26,945 nt of DNA. Source: UBA6165 sp044233745 (GTDB taxonomy: Bacteria; Bacteroidota; Bacteroidia; Flavobacteriales_D; Crocinitomicaceae). The translations under genes and the position numbers were made by a program. Numbering within the stretch: the stretch's first letter is position 1; each line of letters opens with the position of its first letter. The notes below the pieces were generated by a model, which saw only the letters and a list, made by a program, of their open reading frames with translations, did not search any database and was not told the DNA's origin. The stretch is taken from positions 1 through 26,945 of the forward strand of contig JBIIJN010000032.1 in the NCBI GenBank assembly GCA_044233745.1, read 5' to 3'. Shown piece after piece: positions 15,348-22,480 of the stretch.

Positions 15348-16862
15348 TTAAAAAACATCTTTTTTCGAGGCGTTTACAACCGTACCAATATTTTTGCGGT
15401 GGGTGTTGTATCCATAACTTCGCAACCTATCTGCAACCGTTTGATTTGAACAAGCTCTAAAACCGTTTTCAATACAAAAAGACTTATATTCGCTGTAAAC
15501 ATCTTTTAAGAGCGTTTCATGTTGGTTTGAAACATTGTATTCGTTTTCTCTTAAAAACATTTGTACGCTATCGCTTTCAATCCTGTATTGTTCAACGGCT
15601 ATTTTTGCAGCTTCACAATCTGAAAAACGCTTTTGCTCGAGTAGTCTTTTTAATCCATCCAGTACCCAATTAAAAACGCCTGATAATTCGCTTTCAATAA
15701 TTTTTGTATGTAGGTTTTTATCCTGTTCGTGGGGCGGTATTGTAACGTCAAAAGGAATAATTAAAAACCGTCTAAAATACGCGTTTGTGTGCTCAACGTC
15801 TTTTGGCAATTCGTTACAATTGAAAATCAACTTTGCGTATTGCTTCAAAATAAATGGTTGCCCGTATGGTAAACGCGCCTCAACGGGTTCGCCTGATACT
15901 AATTGTTTAAATATTGAAGACTCAAGTTTGCCGTTTATTTCACTTGCATAGTTTACCAATGTATTTGCAATTTTAGCGCGAAAATATCCGTTGTCATTTG
16001 TAAGGCTTTGTAACGAATAACTACTAATGTTTTGAGTACCCAACAAAGCGTTAACAATCTCAAAAAAAACGCTTTTCCCGTTTGCCCCAGTACCGTATAA
16101 AATCAATGCTTTTTCTTCTTTGAGTGCATTGCTACCATGTTTGATAAATACAAAGCCTAAAAATTCAGCTAAAACCCTTTGGCGTTCAACATCGGGCAAA
16201 ACTGTATTTAGATACTTTTCAAAAATCGGGGCTTTTGCCTGTGGGTCGTGTTTAAATGGTAGTTGGTATGTTATGAAGTCTTTACGGTCAAACGGTCTTA
16301 AACGCGTCCCCTGTGGGCTTATTTCAAACGTTCCATTCAATAAGTTGATGAGTACTGTATTTTTATCGCTTTCGGGTGTGGGCAAATACGCGGTTGCTAA
16401 AAACTGTTCAAACAACTCTTTTCTAAACCTATGATATTTTGCCGTCAAAATTGGTACGCTCATTTTTTCGGCGGCGAACCCTAAAAACTTTTGAAATACT
16501 TCTTTTTCAAGGGTTGCCCAATATGTACCATTATACAAATAAATGAAGTCGTGATTTTTACATAAACCCCAACGGTTTTGTTCGGCTAATTTTATAACCT
16601 CATCAATTGAAATAACAGAATAATGTTTGTTACCTAATTTAAATTCGGGGTCGCCTTGAGGGTTTGCAATTCCCATAAAATTAACCTTATTGAATTGCCT
16701 TATCAATTGCTTAAATACTTCGCTTTGTGGCGTTGGTTCGTCGGTTGATTCTGTTACGAGTTTCTCAACATGGTTTACAATTGTTTGCGGGGCGTTGAGG
16801 TCGTTAAATTCGGGATTAATCGAAATAGATTTGTTTCGGTTGTTTTCGTTAATTGCTTTCAT
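15348..16862 (-). CDS. D5/P4-family phage/plasmid DNA helicase (superfamily 3)
   Basis: 504 residues, ATG start 1 nt after the HTH gene stop. The C-terminal ATPase carries Walker A GTGANGKS at 257-264, a Walker B-like NYASEING at 304-311, sensor region KLIFNCNELP at 344-353 and the FRRF arginine finger at 363-366, all typical of D5_N/P4 primase C-terminal helicases. The region before (about 85-240) is D5_N-like. An N-terminal AEP primase domain, present in many longer P4-type proteins, is missing, which fits supply of priming by the adjacent DUF6371 protein. It should unwind the origin of the excised element. Function of the family is established; its use here is inferred. Confidence 0.87.
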   Translation of the reverse strand: MKAINENNRNKSISINPEFNDLNAPQTIVNHVEKLVTESTDEPTPQSEVFKQLIRQFNKVNFMGIANPQGDPEFKLGNKHYSVISIDEVIKLAEQNRWGLCKNHDFIYLYNGTYWATLEKEVFQKFLGFAAEKMSVPILTAKYHRFRKELFEQFLATAYLPTPESDKNTVLINLLNGTFEISPQGTRLRPFDRKDFITYQLPFKHDPQAKAPIFEKYLNTVLPDVERQRVLAEFLGFVFIKHGSNALKEEKALILYGTGANGKSVFFEIVNALLGTQNISSYSLQSLTNDNGYFRAKIANTLVNYASEINGKLESSIFKQLVSGEPVEARLPYGQPFILKQYAKLIFNCNELPKDVEHTNAYFRRFLIIPFDVTIPPHEQDKNLHTKIIESELSGVFNWVLDGLKRLLEQKRFSDCEAAKIAVEQYRIESDSVQMFLRENEYNVSNQHETLLKDVYSEYKSFCIENGFRACSNQTVADRLRSYGYNTHRKNIGTVVNASKKDVF

Positions 16863-16863
16863 G

Positions 16864-17157
16864 TTAAACGGCTTTTTGGTTAAACATTACTTGCATCAAT
16901 TCCGAACGCTTAAAATACGTTCTTTGCCCTACTTTGTAGGCTCTCAAAATACCTTTTCGCGTCCAGTCGTTTATACAATTAAGAGAAACGCCGAAAAACG
17001 CCGCCGCCTGTCTTCGCGTTAAATGTGGACTTTCTAAACTTTCGGGGTTTAGTGTTTTCTTTAGTTCCGAAATCTCGGACTTAATACCCTCTTTAATGAG
17101 GTTTGTTAAATCATTCGTTGTGATGTTTAACAGTTGAATTGATTGATTTTGTACCAT
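16864..17157 (-). CDS. Excisionase/AlpA-like helix-turn-helix protein
   Basis: 97 residues from the ATG at 17155-17157 (MVQNQSIQLL); a TTG nine codons upstream is less likely. The second half is a MerR-like winged helix of the excisionase type: LTRRQAAAFFGVSLNCINDWTRKG followed by AYKVGQRTYFKRSEL. In elements of this kind it is either the directionality factor for the integrase or an activator of the integrase/replication genes. Residues 1-45 are probably helical and may dimerise. It is followed 1 nt later by the helicase gene. A GGGATA/TATCCC repeat cluster sits in the 82 nt before its start and could be its operator. Confidence 0.8.
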   Translation of the reverse strand: MVQNQSIQLLNITTNDLTNLIKEGIKSEISELKKTLNPESLESPHLTRRQAAAFFGVSLNCINDWTRKGILRAYKVGQRTYFKRSELMQVMFNQKAV

Positions 17158-17199
17158 AACATTTTTGTTTTTTGTTCGGCACAAAATTGGGTCAAAGGT

Positions 17200-17238
17200 G
17201 GTCGGGGGATAGGTGCGGGGGGATAGTTGAAGTATCCC
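17200..17238. promoter_or_regulatory. GGGATA/TATCCC repeat cluster before the HTH gene
   Basis: On the plus strand GGGGGATAG occurs at about 17204-17212 and again at about 17218-17226, and TATCCC at 17233-17238 forms an inverted repeat with the second copy (GGGATA 17220-17225). Three copies of one hexamer within 35 bp look like an operator or short iterons. No good TAnnTTTG box is seen nearby. Confidence 0.4.
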
Positions 17239-17239
17239 T

Positions 17240-17983
17240 TTAGTCTTTATTTGTTGACTTAAATTTATCCTTATAAGCCTTTATTTGCTCGGTTTGGTTT
17301 GATTGTGTGTTAGTAGTCCCGTACATTGTTTTACGCGCGTTTTCGGGGGTGGTTTTTAATATAATTGCCAAAACATCCTTAATCTCATCGGTTGTTAATC
17401 CTGATTCGTTTAACTGCTTAATAAATCCCAACGCGTTGAGTAAATCAAACCTATCTGAAGTATTCCAATTTTGACTATTTACAACATGATATTTAGAATC
17501 TGATGAGGTGGGTTTTTCTTTTGGTTTTACAATTGATTGATGAGGTTTAATATATTCGGTTAAATGCAAAATCAAATCTTCAATAAGCATAAATTCTAAA
17601 GAAAAAAAATTCTCTTCATATGGGAAAAACCAATCTTCAGAATCTTGGGATTCTATGTTGTTTTCTATTTTATGTTCAATTACTTCAGAAACATTCATAT
17701 AATTAGACAATAACGCGTTGTGCATTACACTGAGTTCTGTCGGACTATATTTGTCGGTATTATTGACTTCAATTGAAAAATCTAAACCCTCGAGTTTTTC
17801 CAATGCTTCAAAAATCTCACTATTCAAACAATACTTATAAAAATGTAACCACTGTTTTGCATCATTAACAAACAAAGAAATTAAATACGAGTCTTTTTGT
17901 GTTTGCTGCAAAATAATACTCATTGCTTCAATCACTGATATCTCAGTATTTTTTGTTTTATAAAGTATTTCTTCAGTATTCAT
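17240..17983 (-). CDS. Hypothetical 247-residue protein of the integrase operon
   Basis: 247 residues from the ATG at 17981-17983, 1 nt after the integrase stop (TAA-T-ATG); a TTG three codons earlier overlaps the integrase end. Acidic, helical, no signal peptide or membrane segment. The C-terminal part (WNTSDRFDLLNALGFIKQLN, then TTDEIKDVLAIILKTTPENARKTMYG) resembles a short helical domain found at the end of many uncharacterised Bacteroidota mobile-element proteins. The N-terminal 150 residues are not recognised. Position between integrase and the HTH gene suggests a role in element control, but nothing in the sequence proves it. Confidence 0.65.
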   Translation of the reverse strand: MNTEEILYKTKNTEISVIEAMSIILQQTQKDSYLISLFVNDAKQWLHFYKYCLNSEIFEALEKLEGLDFSIEVNNTDKYSPTELSVMHNALLSNYMNVSEVIEHKIENNIESQDSEDWFFPYEENFFSLEFMLIEDLILHLTEYIKPHQSIVKPKEKPTSSDSKYHVVNSQNWNTSDRFDLLNALGFIKQLNESGLTTDEIKDVLAIILKTTPENARKTMYGTTNTQSNQTEQIKAYKDKFKSTNKD

Positions 17984-17984
17984 A

Positions 17985-18650
17985 TTACCCAACTTTTAAC
18001 GCGGTGGCGTTCGTGAAAAACTTTGATTTGCTCATTTTAACGGCTCTTTGTTCGGGCGTTACTTTGATGTATTTGAGAAAATTTTTCTCGGTTGTATGTC
18101 CACTAATTGCCATTATATCAAGTGAATCCATACCCATCAAATACGCGTTGGTGCAAAACGAACGGCGCGCGGTGTGGGTCGTTACCAGTTCAAATTTTGA
18201 TTGATTTTGAGTAACCTCTAAACCCGATATTGTGGCGGTCGTTTCAATAACCTCATCAAGTCCAGTAAGGCGCGCAACCTCTTTGATATTTTGATTAATC
18301 TTTTGGTCAAACATATGGGCGGGTATCCCATCGTATTTGGTCAATATCGCGTCAACAATCGGGTGCATAGGTATTGCAACCGTTTTCTTTGTCTTTTGGG
18401 TCTTTACAACGAACATTTTAACGCCGTTAATCTCTTTAATTGATGAGGGCTTTAAGTTGTTGTAATCGGATACACGTAAACCCGTAAAACAACCAATCAA
18501 AAACAAATCGCGGGCGCGTTCCTTTGTTGCGTTGTTGCTCAAATCCAGTTGCCAAATCGCGGTTAACTCATCGAGGTTTAAATATATCGAATCGGTATCT
18601 TCTTTGAATACTGAAAACGCTCTTTTTTGGTGGTTGCGGTTCGTGGTCAA
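17985..18650 (-). CDS. Integrase catalytic fragment (C-terminal part)
   Basis: 221 residues if started at TTG 18648-18650, the first start-like codon after the TAA. All tyrosine recombinase catalytic residues are present (numbered in this fragment): R59 in FTGLR, K86 in TQKTKK, H159 and R162 in HTAR, H185 in ISGHT and nucleophile Y194 in FLKYIK. Without the N-terminal DNA-binding part it should not act alone, though two chains might complement each other. Confidence 0.72.
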   Translation of the reverse strand: MTTNRNHQKRAFSVFKEDTDSIYLNLDELTAIWQLDLSNNATKERARDLFLIGCFTGLRVSDYNNLKPSSIKEINGVKMFVVKTQKTKKTVAIPMHPIVDAILTKYDGIPAHMFDQKINQNIKEVARLTGLDEVIETTATISGLEVTQNQSKFELVTTHTARRSFCTNAYLMGMDSLDIMAISGHTTEKNFLKYIKVTPEQRAVKMSKSKFFTNATALKVG

Positions 18651-18665
18651 ACCATGCTCGAGGGC

Positions 18666-19286
18666 TTAATTTAGAAACGTTTTGAGGGTCTTTATATGTT
18701 TGCCTTTGTAGTTGTCTTTAAACCCTCTTTTATTACACCATGTCGTAAAATCATCGTACCAGTCCGAATCAATATCTTCAAAATTGAATCTTTTAACCTC
18801 ATCGTTAAATTTTTTGAGGGTGTTACGCGTCAAAACGTAATCTTTGAGGGTGTTTTTTGATAGTGGTTTTTTGGTTATTGGGTTCGGCTTTGTCTTCGCG
18901 TCTTCAATGTAGGTATCTACAAACTCAAAAAACGTTAACGGGCGGGCGGGTGTGGTTTCCTGTTCGTCTTTGCCATACGAATCAAAGTGCTTTTTTACCG
19001 TTTCATAAGTTGGGGTAAATCCATCCTTGAGGTTTTGGGCTTCAAAGTCTTCAAAGTGCTTTGTAAGGTTTGAAAGTAGTGTATTAATCTCGAGGCGGTT
19101 TGTAAGGTGGGCGCGGTTCTTTACGCGTTGTTTCTCAAAATCCCAATCTTCGATTAATACCGTTGCACCAGTTGACGCGTTAAAATCCACTTTGCGCCCC
19201 AATACATAACGAACATAAATCTTTTGTGGTTTCGTTGGGTCGCTTACTGCTTTGCCTTTATTGGGTCTAAAATTGATGTTTGCCAT
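18666..19286 (-). CDS. Integrase N-terminal fragment (arm- and core-binding domains)
   Basis: 206 residues, ATG at 19284-19286. It begins with the Arm-DNA-binding beta domain (IYVRYVLGRKVDFNASTG, then WDFEKQRVKN), followed by the SAM-like core-binding domain (TFFEFVDTYIEDAK, KNTLKDYVLTRNTLKKF, then KGHIKTLKTFLN as K-HIKTLKTFLN), and stops at TAA where the catalytic domain should begin. Alone it could bind the terminal repeats and its own promoter without catalysing recombination, that is, act as a repressor; this is inference. Confidence 0.75.
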   Translation of the reverse strand: MANINFRPNKGKAVSDPTKPQKIYVRYVLGRKVDFNASTGATVLIEDWDFEKQRVKNRAHLTNRLEINTLLSNLTKHFEDFEAQNLKDGFTPTYETVKKHFDSYGKDEQETTPARPLTFFEFVDTYIEDAKTKPNPITKKPLSKNTLKDYVLTRNTLKKFNDEVKRFNFEDIDSDWYDDFTTWCNKRGFKDNYKGKHIKTLKTFLN

Positions 19287-19313
19287 AAAATTCGGTTTTT
19301 GTTAATTGCATCG

Positions 19314-19343
19314 CAAATATAACTAAATCCAAAAGTTACCCAA
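19314..19343 (-). promoter_or_regulatory. Consensus promoter of the integrase operon
   Basis: On the minus strand TTG (19341-19343), 19-nt spacer, TATATTTG (19314-19321): a full Bacteroidota consensus, 27 nt before the integrase ATG. The -33 TTG is part of the right-hand ACCCAACATTTT repeat, so a protein bound there would block the promoter. Confidence 0.72.
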
Positions 19344-19361
19344 CATTTTACCCAACATTTT
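19336..19361. repeat. Right arm-type repeat pair
   Basis: A 26-bp copy of the left pair at 13111-13136, in the same orientation. A third, inverted partial copy (GTTGGGTAAAA, 19448-19458) lies between it and attR. Confidence 0.65.
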
Positions 19362-19469
19362 AAATCCTTATTATTTCGCGTTTGGTTTTACTATTTCAGT
19401 AAACCCAATAAAATAAATGCTTTCAAACACAACTGTAAATTGATAAGGTTGGGTAAAACCTAATTTTGT

Positions 19470-19486
19470 AGTCCCGCCTCGAGTAC
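19470..19486 (+). repeat. attR: 17-bp copy of the tRNA-Leu 3' end
   Basis: Identical to 13038-13054. It marks the right border of the element; the host sequence that originally followed the tRNA resumes here. The stretch from 19287 to 19470 holds only the integrase promoter and the repeats. Confidence 0.9.
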
Positions 19487-19499
19487 TATTTTGTGAAAT

Positions 19500-19534
19500 A
19501 AACCCTTGACCTTCAATAAGTTAAGGGTTTTTTG
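19500..19534 (+). terminator. Displaced host terminator of tRNA-Leu
   Basis: AAACCCTTGAC (19500-19510) pairs with GTTAAGGGTTT (19520-19530), 11 bp with one G-U, followed by T-rich sequence. It would have ended the tRNA-Leu transcript before the element inserted. Confidence 0.75.
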
Positions 19535-19685
19535 TTGGGGGTTTTGCGAACGTCACTAAGCATAAAGCGGTAAATGAAAGCATAAACCTACGTCCAATTT
19601 TTGCTTTTCCCCTAATTATTTAAGCAGAATTTTTTGTAACTAATCCCCCCAATAATTCTTATTCCCCTAACTCAAATTCTACATC

Positions 19686-20726
19686 ATGAAAACACTTGTC
19701 CTTAGCATCACGGCCTTAGTATTAACCTATCAATTGACGGCTCAAAGCAAGAATAGCAGCCCTTATTTCTATGAAATGGAACATAGCGGCTTATCGAAAC
19801 CCAATGAAATCGCAAAGGCCAATAAAATTAAAAAAACGCTCGGTACGGCAATTGATAAAAACGGCTCACGTGCTGTACGAATAGAGTTTTTTGATAAAAA
19901 CGGCTACCTCATCAGCGGTGAAAACTTCAGCAAAAAAGGAAAGAAAATCAGTTCTTTTGTAAACAAATACAACAATGAAAATCAGCTTATTCAAATAAAA
20001 CTAATCGCAGATAAAACAACTCGAATTACAAAGTATGAATATCACAGTTCGGGTAAGATGAATAAACTTGATGTTTATGAAAATGATGTGTTTCAATATG
20101 GTATCACGAAGCAATATGATAAAGAAAATCGACTTATTGAGAGTAGTTCGACAAACAAAAAAGGCCTAGTTTCAAAAACAGTTTACACCTTTGATGAAGG
20201 AAAAATGATTTTAAGCGAGACATTTAACGGCAAAGGAAAACTCATTCGACGCTTTGATTACAGCTGCTCTCAAGAAGGTGAAGTGGTGGCATTGAGCAAA
20301 GTGGAGAAAAAAGTTTGCAGCTTCGATGCATTCGAAGATGGATACCTCATAAAAATTCGTGAAACCTTGGATTCTAAAGGAAATATGAGCAGAGTCATTG
20401 ATAAATTCTCGGCAAGCGACACCAGTCTCGTGGAAACAAAATACCAAAACGATAATGGCAATACAAGCTTTCTAGTCAAATTTCAAAACAATCTGGAAAC
20501 AGAAAGAACTTGGTACAACAACAAAGGTCTAGAAATTAGCAAATGGATTTACATGTATAACGAAACTGGACAAAAAACACTGGTTCAACGTTGGAGCAAA
20601 GGTGTATTATCCTACGAAAATAAATGGATATACAATGAATTTGGGCTGTGCATTCGAACAGAATACAGCAGTGCCAAACAAAAAAACTACTTGGTTTATG
20701 AGACAGAAGTTTTGGAGCGGTATTAA
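19686..20726 (+). CDS. Secreted YD/RHS-like repeat protein, unknown function
   Basis: 346 residues, ATG start. Signal peptide over residues 1-20 (LSITALVLTYQLTAQ). The mature protein is a string of short beta-hairpin repeats of about 20-25 residues with aromatic and Asn-Gly turns (FDKNGYLISGENFSKKGKK, YDKENRLIESSSTNKKG, YNNKGLEISKWIYMYNETG), like the YD/RHS-type or toxin-immunity-like repeats of secreted Bacteroidota proteins. No Cys-rich or sorting domain at the C-terminus, so it is probably periplasmic. Preceded by 150 bp without a clear consensus promoter. Function unknown. Confidence 0.7.
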   Translation: MKTLVLSITALVLTYQLTAQSKNSSPYFYEMEHSGLSKPNEIAKANKIKKTLGTAIDKNGSRAVRIEFFDKNGYLISGENFSKKGKKISSFVNKYNNENQLIQIKLIADKTTRITKYEYHSSGKMNKLDVYENDVFQYGITKQYDKENRLIESSSTNKKGLVSKTVYTFDEGKMILSETFNGKGKLIRRFDYSCSQEGEVVALSKVEKKVCSFDAFEDGYLIKIRETLDSKGNMSRVIDKFSASDTSLVETKYQNDNGNTSFLVKFQNNLETERTWYNNKGLEISKWIYMYNETGQKTLVQRWSKGVLSYENKWIYNEFGLCIRTEYSSAKQKNYLVYETEVLERY

Positions 20727-20809
20727 GGGCGCTGAAAAAAATTGAGAATTATAGAAAATCTTCATCCTTAATTTCAAAACAAATTCCCCTCCAATCCTCA
20801 AAAAAACAC

Positions 20810-20817
20810 TACTTTTG
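20810..20817 (+). promoter_or_regulatory. Promoter -7 box of purH
   Basis: TACTTTTG matches TAnnTTTG and lies 27 nt before the purH ATG. No TTG is found at the proper distance upstream. Confidence 0.45.
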
Positions 20818-20844
20818 CGCTCCTATTTTTTAAAGCAATTGCGC

Positions 20845-22380
20845 ATGTCTGAATTGAAAAAAATTAAATCTGCTCTTATCTCTGTTTTTTACAAAGATGG
20901 TCTTGAGCCAATCGTAAGAAAACTACACGAAAATAACGTTAAAATATACTCTACAGGTGGCTCGCGCAACTTCATCGAAGGCTTGGGCGTGCCGGTGCAT
21001 ACCGTGGAGGGACTCACTGGCTTTCCTGAAATATTGGGCGGACGCGTAAAAACCTTGCACCCAAAAATTTTTGGTGGAATTTTGAACCGCCGCGACAACA
21101 CCACCGACCAGCGCGAAATCAACAAATTTGATATCCCAGAAATCGACTTGGTGATTGTGGACCTCTACCCTTTCGAGGCTACTGTGGCTTCTGGTGCATC
21201 GCATCAAGACATCATCGAAAAAATTGACATCGGTGGTATTTCTTTGATTCGCGCTGCTGCAAAAAACTTCAATGATGTGCTTATTGTGCCATCAGTGGAT
21301 CGCTACGCAGAATTGTTGGCAACACTTGAAAACAAAGGCTGCGCAACAACTTTGGAAGAAAGACAACGTTTTGCCATGTATGCATTTGCCGTTTCATCGC
21401 ACTACGACTCGCATATTTTCAACTATTTCTCAGCCCAAAACAAGGACAGCGGATTACTTCGCATTGCTGAAAACAACTCACAAGTGCTGCGCTATGGTGA
21501 AAACCCTCATCAAAAAGGTGTTTTCTTCGGTGATTTGAATGCATTTTTCGATCAACTTCACGGCAAAGAATTGTCATACAACAACTTACTAGATGTTGAT
21601 GCCGCCATCAATTTGATTCGCGATTTCGAAGGTGCTGAACCCACATTCGGGATTTTGAAACACAACAACGCCTGCGGTTTTGCATCTCGACCAACATTAA
21701 AAGAAGCTTACGAAATAGCATTGGGCGCCGATCCAGTTTCAGCGTTTGGAGGCATCTTGGTTGCCAATGCAGCCATCGACTTGGACACAGCAACGCTCAT
21801 AAACGATTTGTTTTGCGAAGTTGTGATTGCTCCTGCTTTCGACGATGCCGCGTTCGAATTAATGAAATCAAAGAAAAATCGCATTCTTTTGGTTGACAAG
21901 GGTTTACCACTACCAACACAAAATTATCGTTCAGCATTAAATGGCATTTTGGTTCAAGACAAAGACGCCAAAGTGGAAACCAAAGAAGACCTGACCGTTC
22001 AAACCGAACGTGCTCCATCAGATGAGCAAATTGAAGACCTTTTGTTTGCCAATAAACTGGTAAAACACACCAAATCCAACACGATTGTTTTGGTGAAAAA
22101 CAGGCAACTTTTGGCCAGCGGAACAGGACAAACATCACGCGTAGATGCGCTGCAACAAGCCATCCACAAAGCCAAAACTTTCAATTTCGATTTGCAAGGC
22201 GCAGTAATGGCTTCCGATGCTTTTTTCCCCTTCCCAGATTGTGTAGAAATTGCCAACAAAGAGGGTATTAAAACCGTGATTCAACCCGGCGGATCGATCA
22301 AAGATGAATTGAGCATCAACTATTGCAATGAGCACGGAATGTCGATGGTTTTCACAGGAGTTAGACATTTTAAACATTGA
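20845..22380 (+). CDS. purH: Bifunctional AICAR transformylase / IMP cyclohydrolase
   Basis: 511 residues from the ATG 20845 (MSELKKIKSAL); an in-frame TTG ten codons earlier lies inside the promoter box. The enzyme carries out the last two steps of de novo purine synthesis: formylation of AICAR with 10-formyl-THF, then ring closure to IMP. Seen: an MGS-like cyclohydrolase domain (STGGS, GFPEILGGRVKTLHPKIFGGIL, DLYPF) in about residues 1-150 and the transformylase domain after it, with LRYGENPHQ, the catalytic Lys-His pair K272-H273 in KHNNACG, DPVSAFGG, SDAFFPFPD and QPGGSIKD. Length fits the family. It stands upstream of the mre cluster with 100 bp and a separate promoter-like box between. 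Confidence 0.96.
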   Translation: MSELKKIKSALISVFYKDGLEPIVRKLHENNVKIYSTGGSRNFIEGLGVPVHTVEGLTGFPEILGGRVKTLHPKIFGGILNRRDNTTDQREINKFDIPEIDLVIVDLYPFEATVASGASHQDIIEKIDIGGISLIRAAAKNFNDVLIVPSVDRYAELLATLENKGCATTLEERQRFAMYAFAVSSHYDSHIFNYFSAQNKDSGLLRIAENNSQVLRYGENPHQKGVFFGDLNAFFDQLHGKELSYNNLLDVDAAINLIRDFEGAEPTFGILKHNNACGFASRPTLKEAYEIALGADPVSAFGGILVANAAIDLDTATLINDLFCEVVIAPAFDDAAFELMKSKKNRILLVDKGLPLPTQNYRSALNGILVQDKDAKVETKEDLTVQTERAPSDEQIEDLLFANKLVKHTKSNTIVLVKNRQLLASGTGQTSRVDALQQAIHKAKTFNFDLQGAVMASDAFFPFPDCVEIANKEGIKTVIQPGGSIKDELSINYCNEHGMSMVFTGVRHFKH

Positions 22381-22427
22381 TTTACTCTTTTATTATAAAA
22401 GGCACGATAACGTACTGTTTTTCATTG

Positions 22428-22435
22428 TAACTTTG
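22428..22435 (+). promoter_or_regulatory. Promoter -7 box of the mre-rod operon
   Basis: TAACTTTG fits TAnnTTTG, 45 nt before the mreB ATG. The -33 TTG is not found at normal spacing. Confidence 0.45.
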
Positions 22436-22480
22436 TGCAATTCGAAACGTTTGAACCCTTAATCACGATTTTATACCAGA

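Larger units (their letters stand above)
17985..19286 (-). pseudogene. Tyrosine recombinase (integrase) interrupted by one in-frame TAA
   Basis: Reading through the stop gives one continuous frame of 433 codons, the usual length for Bacteroidota element integrases. The join reads KTLKTFLN, TAA (18666-18668), ALEHGLTTNRNHQKR, so no base is inserted or deleted and the homologous core-binding helix simply continues. Both parts keep their conserved residues. The change is a single nonsense substitution (for example GAA to TAA) or a base-call error; suppression or re-initiation at TTG 18648-18650 is also possible. If real and not suppressed, the element cannot integrate or excise by itself. Confidence 0.8.
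13038..19486 (-). mobile_element. Satellite-like integrative element in tRNA-Leu, about 6.4 kb
   Basis: Bounded by 17-bp direct repeats containing the tRNA-Leu 3' end. All genes run on the minus strand from the right end: integrase (broken), hypothetical 247-residue protein, excisionase/AlpA-like HTH protein, D5/P4-type helicase, DUF6371 primase-like protein, DUF5681-like protein and a 75-residue protein. Gaps are mostly 1-3 nt or slight overlaps, with two wider joins (82 and 89 nt). There is no capsid, tail, portal, large terminase, lysis, relaxase or conjugation gene, so it cannot be a complete prophage or conjugative element. The gene set fits a P4/PICI-type satellite or an integrative plasmid; this is inference. 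Confidence 0.85.

Noticed and set aside
15320..15358. 13-codon extension of the DUF6371 protein
   Set aside because: Encoded mostly by a 9-bp tandem repeat (GTGAAGCGT, 15323-15346, plus strand); the family-like start is the next ATG, although coupling through the overlapping ATG is possible.
20815..20844. Ten-codon extension of PurH from TTG
   Set aside because: It overlaps the TACTTTTG promoter box and PurH normally begins close to the KKIKSALISV motif.
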